Below, piece after piece: positions 60,535-64,000 of a DNA stretch of 64,000 nt (position 1 is its first letter; each line of letters begins with the position of its first letter). Location of the stretch: assembly GCA_030549495.1 (NCBI GenBank), contig JAUIRK010000898.1:1054001-1118000 (forward strand), in the 5' to 3' direction. The notes under the pieces are model-generated. The model was not told where the DNA came from. It did not search any database and worked only from the letters and a program-made list of their open reading frames with translations. The translations under genes and the position numbers were made by a program. Source of the stretch: Nectonema munidae (Eukaryota; Nematomorpha; Nectonematoida; Nectonematidae).

Positions 60535-60720
60535 ATAAAAAGGTTTTTTTAAAAAAACAAAAAAAATTTCTTTTTTGGGTTTTTTTCCTCCTTAAGGAAG
60601 TTTAAAGGTTTTCGTTTTTTTGTTTTTTTTTTTTTCCTTTATTTTTTATTAAAAAACCATACCTATTTTTTTAATAATAAAAACTAAAAGGGGGGTTTTA
60701 ATACACTAAAACATCCTTAG
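60535..60720. other. Homopolymer-rich low-complexity patch
   Basis: The stretch consists almost wholly of runs of A, T, G and C of 3 to 14 bases with hardly any single-base steps. It is unlike anything else in the window and may be a poorly resolved piece of assembly. Confidence 0.5.
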
Positions 60721-62899
60721 ACCTTATACTTAACCCAATTTTTCTAAATATCGTAAAAAATGCTTGATCTCGACCATTTGTGTCTTAAAACAATGGGAAA
60801 ATATCTTCGAGAAAACGAATCTTCCCCTTTGAACACATATCTCTGCCTAGATATGAAACTAGTTTTGTACCGAAACATATATTATACAACATAAATATAT
60901 ATACGACTAGATAACAATCTCTCATTAAATACGTTCATAAATCAGGTTACTCCTCATCTAATTGATGAAGAGGTATAAAAAGCCAAAACTTTTGTCATAT
61001 TTCAAAAAACACACATGAAACCAACTTTTTAAAAAGCTCTTTCATTGTGTAAAGTTTTAATGCTTATTAATTTTCAATAATGCACTTCACTATTTTAAAC
61101 TAAGGTAAATAAAGTATACTTTAATTTTGATGTAAATTCAATTTAATTGTTTGTGGGCTCTTGATTCTAAATTTAATTTTAGGTTTACGTAAATTTTACT
61201 GTATTGTAAAAAGTTGCTTAACTTTTATTCTCTTCAGAGATTTTACATAAATATCTTGTTGTATCAATAGTTTTACACAAAAAAATATTTGAGCTTTAGA
61301 TACTTTAGATAGAAAAATAGCAGTAGTCCTAGGATTAAAAGTGGAATACTTATTTTTGATAATATTAAAGAAAGAAGAGAGAAGAGGTATAGATACGATG
61401 TTGATGTCGTTATTTTGAAAAAGGAAAGCATACTTTTTATTTTGTTTGTAAGTACTAGGAGATTTCACCTTGGATGTGATGTAATTGTTGGAATTTGAAG
61501 AGTTTTTATACTTTTGATAATATTCCAAAAACAGCAAGCTTGTCATTGTAACAAGGCTAAATAAGTAAAATGATCACTTTATTATCGGAGAGATTCCAAA
61601 TTTTATATATTACGTGTTTGTGTACAAGATGATGATATTTAATTTGAAATGTTCGAAACATCAATGATGTATAACATGAGAGCGCTCAATAAGTACTCAA
61701 ATACTTTTCCTCCACATTTTATCCAAAGTTACTACCGATTTTTTGGTCGCTTTACTATTCCTAATAGTTTTAAGCATATAAGTTCCGCAATAACTAAAAA
61801 ACATTTATCTTAATAATTTTATACTGAATCCATCACCTTTATATCTACTCCTTATGGCATTTAATTTATAAATGAAAATTGAAAAATATAAATCAAAGAA
61901 TTGGTCAGAAAATAGCTATGTCGATAATAAAAATTTTGCAATTAATTTTTTTATAAAGTCGTGGAATTTAAAAGCTACATAAAATACAGGTAAAAATTTT
62001 TGAAAATTTTTCTTTATAAAATAGTCACAAATAAACTCTTAAAAAATATTTCAATTTTTCCAAGAAATTTAACTCTTCTGCAACATATATATTGACATAT
62101 GTAGAGATTTCTTGAAGCTTATCGTGCGTATTTTAAAATATTAGAAAAAGAAATGATAATCGAAATTTTTTTCAAAAATATAACTAACAATTTATTTTAT
62201 GCTTTGTTTTCGCGGCATCAACATTGGCTTCGATATCACAAAGTTTATTTTGAGGAAGAACGTAATGTTATGCTACTGCTATAACTACCAAAACGAAAAA
62301 TATAAATGATTATGCGGGAAATCCAGCATCAAACCTTTTTTGCTGATAGTCAGTCAAGAGCAACTATGCTTTCTCCATGAAAAAACCCAAAGTTACATTT
62401 GATATATATATATAGTTCTCAATTAGTTTTGGAAATAGACTGCATTCTTCACAGGATAAAATGAATTATAGCAAAACTTTTTTTATCCTCTTTATTTTTA
62501 CTTATCTTTTTGAAGCCACCTTAATTAAATATTCAATACAAAAAATAAAGTTATTGTTAAAAATATATGGGAATCTAGGATTTAAGTTCTGTTTAAAATC
62601 TTTTTATAATCTCATGATAGTTTAATGTTTTCATTCACTTAAAATTTTTAACTCATTAACACTTGTAAAGAGATTCCTTACTAAATAAAGTTATACTTTG
62701 TTTTCATTTTTAAAAGTAAGCCTTTTTGTCTGAATTAATTTTTTAGCTCTATTTTTTTGTAAATAAAGTATTTTTTATTTTTGGAGATCAATAATTTTTA
62801 CAATGTTTCATTTGATTTTAAAAATTAATTTTTTCATAACTTATAGCCTAACTTACCGTTTTATATGTGAAGTATATTGCAAAGTATATACTTTATACT
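60721..62899. other. AT-rich non-coding stretch
   Basis: A 116-codon frame on the minus strand (61196-61546) has no recognisable domain and is rich in N, K, I and S as expected from AT-rich DNA. No gene is supported. Confidence 0.4.
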
Positions 62900-63047
62900 T
62901 GGGCGTGAGTAGGGTTGGTTAGATGCTGGATTCGATAACTCAAGGTCTTGGATTCGATCCCGCATCAAGCCTGCTTTCCTCATAGTTCGATGCAAGCGGC
63001 GCAATTGTGCCTTCTCGATGAAAACACTCTATGAAACCTTTACCTTC
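62900..63047 (+). repeat. tRNA-derived SINE, copy 7 (best preserved)
   Basis: GGGCGTGAGTAGGGTTGGTT contains an A-box-like string (TGAGTAGGGTTGG) and GGATTCGATCC at 62950-62960 is a B box, spaced as in a tRNA gene. CGATGCAAGCGGCGCAATTG and CTTCTCGATGAAAAC follow, then a CCTTTACCTT tail. Of the seven copies this is closest to what the others suggest as consensus. Confidence 0.85.
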
Positions 63048-63547
63048 AACATTTTATTCTTAAATTTGGGTTAGACTTATACAACGGCATATACGATAAT
63101 AAGAAAATAGATCCTAAAATTAGTAAAGATAAAAGTAAACTTTAGAAAAAATATAAAGTAAATAATAATAATCATTAATATTAATTAAAAATCTTAAACG
63201 TTTCCATAAATCCAGATAAATTTAGGTTATAATTCTGGTATACTTATGAGCTGCTCCATCATCAATGTGGACACCGAATGCAGCTTCATATGTTGAATCG
63301 AGTGACGAAGACTGGGTCTGCTTAGAATATTAATATAAATAATTCTGCATTTCTCATCAATATATAGAATTTTCATAGATTAAGAATTGTTCGCGAACTT
63401 TGATAAAAAATTTTATAATAATTAAAAAAAACTTATAAATTCCATTTTTTTGTTCAAGTCATTTTATATTTCTCTTTCCAAATATTCCTTCTTGGATTGA
63501 AAGTTATGTGTACACAATTTTACATTTATATATTTTACTGCTTAGAC
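63048..63547. other. AT-rich non-coding stretch
   Basis: Nothing recognisable. Confidence 0.5.
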
Positions 63548-63600
63548 CAGCCTTTTCCAAACTTTTTATTGGTTACCTGTAAAATTGGTGTCTGACAAAA
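63548..63600 (+). mobile_element. hAT-type MITE terminus, CAGGGTTTCCCAAAC-like
   Basis: CAGCCTTTTCCAAACTTTTT resembles the left end of the MITE at 54238. The right end was not found. Confidence 0.4.
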
Positions 63601-63736
63601 TTTTACGCACTACTACGAATTTTCATCAGAATAAAACAAATAATTAGATCCAAAATATTTCAATGTGACAATTAGCCTTGAAGAAAAAAATATATATGAA
63701 GAAATGCAATTTCAAAATACTCCTAACGATTTAGAC

Positions 63737-64000
63737 CAGGGGTGTCCAACACACGGCCCGCGACTAAGAAAATGAGATAAGATTGATGTTAAATTATATA
63801 GATATTAGTTTATAAAAATTTCAACAAATTTGTTATAAAAACTTTAAGTTTCTATCAAAATATGGATAGGATTATGATTTTTAAAATATCATTGGAGCTT
63901 AAACAAATTTTTTCTAACTTTTATTTCAAGGTTTTTTACTTATATATATATTTTGGCTTTTTTGGTTGATATTAGCAAATATTTGAACATTTTGAATTTA
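63737..64000 (+). mobile_element. hAT-type element, left end only (runs off window)
   Basis: CAGGGGTGTCCAACACACGG then CCCGCGACTAAG matches the common hAT terminus CAGGGGTGTCCAA--ACGGCCCGCG. The rest is AT-rich and the other end must lie beyond the window. Confidence 0.55.

Noticed and set aside
61196-61546. 116-codon minus-strand open frame
   Set aside because: Rich in N, K, I, S and F as expected for AT-rich DNA, no motif, no partner exon or promoter.
62900-63047. Genuine tRNA gene
   Set aside because: The A and B boxes belong to a dispersed SINE with a repeat tail and six other copies; no clean cloverleaf with a proper acceptor stem.

Overview
This is a strongly A+T-rich, gene-poor stretch of an animal nuclear genome. 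A spliced GTPase gene, a spliceosomal intron of about 3 kb and many eukaryotic transposon families rule out a prokaryote. The mix of hAT, piggyBac-type and Tc1/mariner-type DNA transposons, CR1/Jockey-like LINEs, a Penelope-like element with a GIY-YIG domain and tRNA-derived SINEs fits an invertebrate. A crustacean such as a parasitic copepod is a guess; nothing here fixes the species.

The one confident host gene is a Di-Ras-type small GTPase on the + strand, with coding exons 17362-17722 and 20770-21002 (197 residues). It has all five G-box regions and a C-terminal CICL prenylation box. An in-frame 17-codon upstream ORF ends directly against its ATG, and a polyadenylation signal lies about 115 bases after the stop. 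A possible non-coding 5' exon ends at a good splice donor at 10302. A CRE/AP-1 cluster with a CT tract (about 3600-4400) is a possible promoter.

Almost everything else is transposon debris. 0-10 kb: a decayed transposase-like gene at the window edge, a small hAT-type MITE with poly-C/G inside, and two LINE 3' ends on the minus strand. 10-22 kb: MITE relics, a diverged 151-bp tandem repeat and the Di-Ras gene. 22-35 kb: an unidentified 146-codon ORF and five copies of a tRNA-derived SINE. 35-39 kb: a LINE reverse transcriptase fossil next to two tail-to-tail Penelope-like fragments, one bounded by a nearly perfect inverted repeat of about 67 bp. 40-46 kb: a 466-bp direct duplication, a Tc1-like fragment, two copies of a GGATGCGGAT-rich MITE and three piggyBac-type MITEs. 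50.6-54.0 kb: a complete-ended but coding-broken hAT transposon with perfect 8-bp target duplications. 54-64 kb: more hAT MITEs, a fourth piggyBac-type MITE, a foldback-like element with arms built from about 20-bp repeats, a long hairpin beside a suspicious homopolymer patch, and two SINEs.

The most unusual structural points are the two piggyBac-type MITE subfamilies that keep a hairpin at the same offset but with different stem sequence, the foldback-like element, and the Penelope-like element's inverted flanks with hammerhead-like remnants. No prokaryotic-style defence system, CRISPR array or gene cluster is present.
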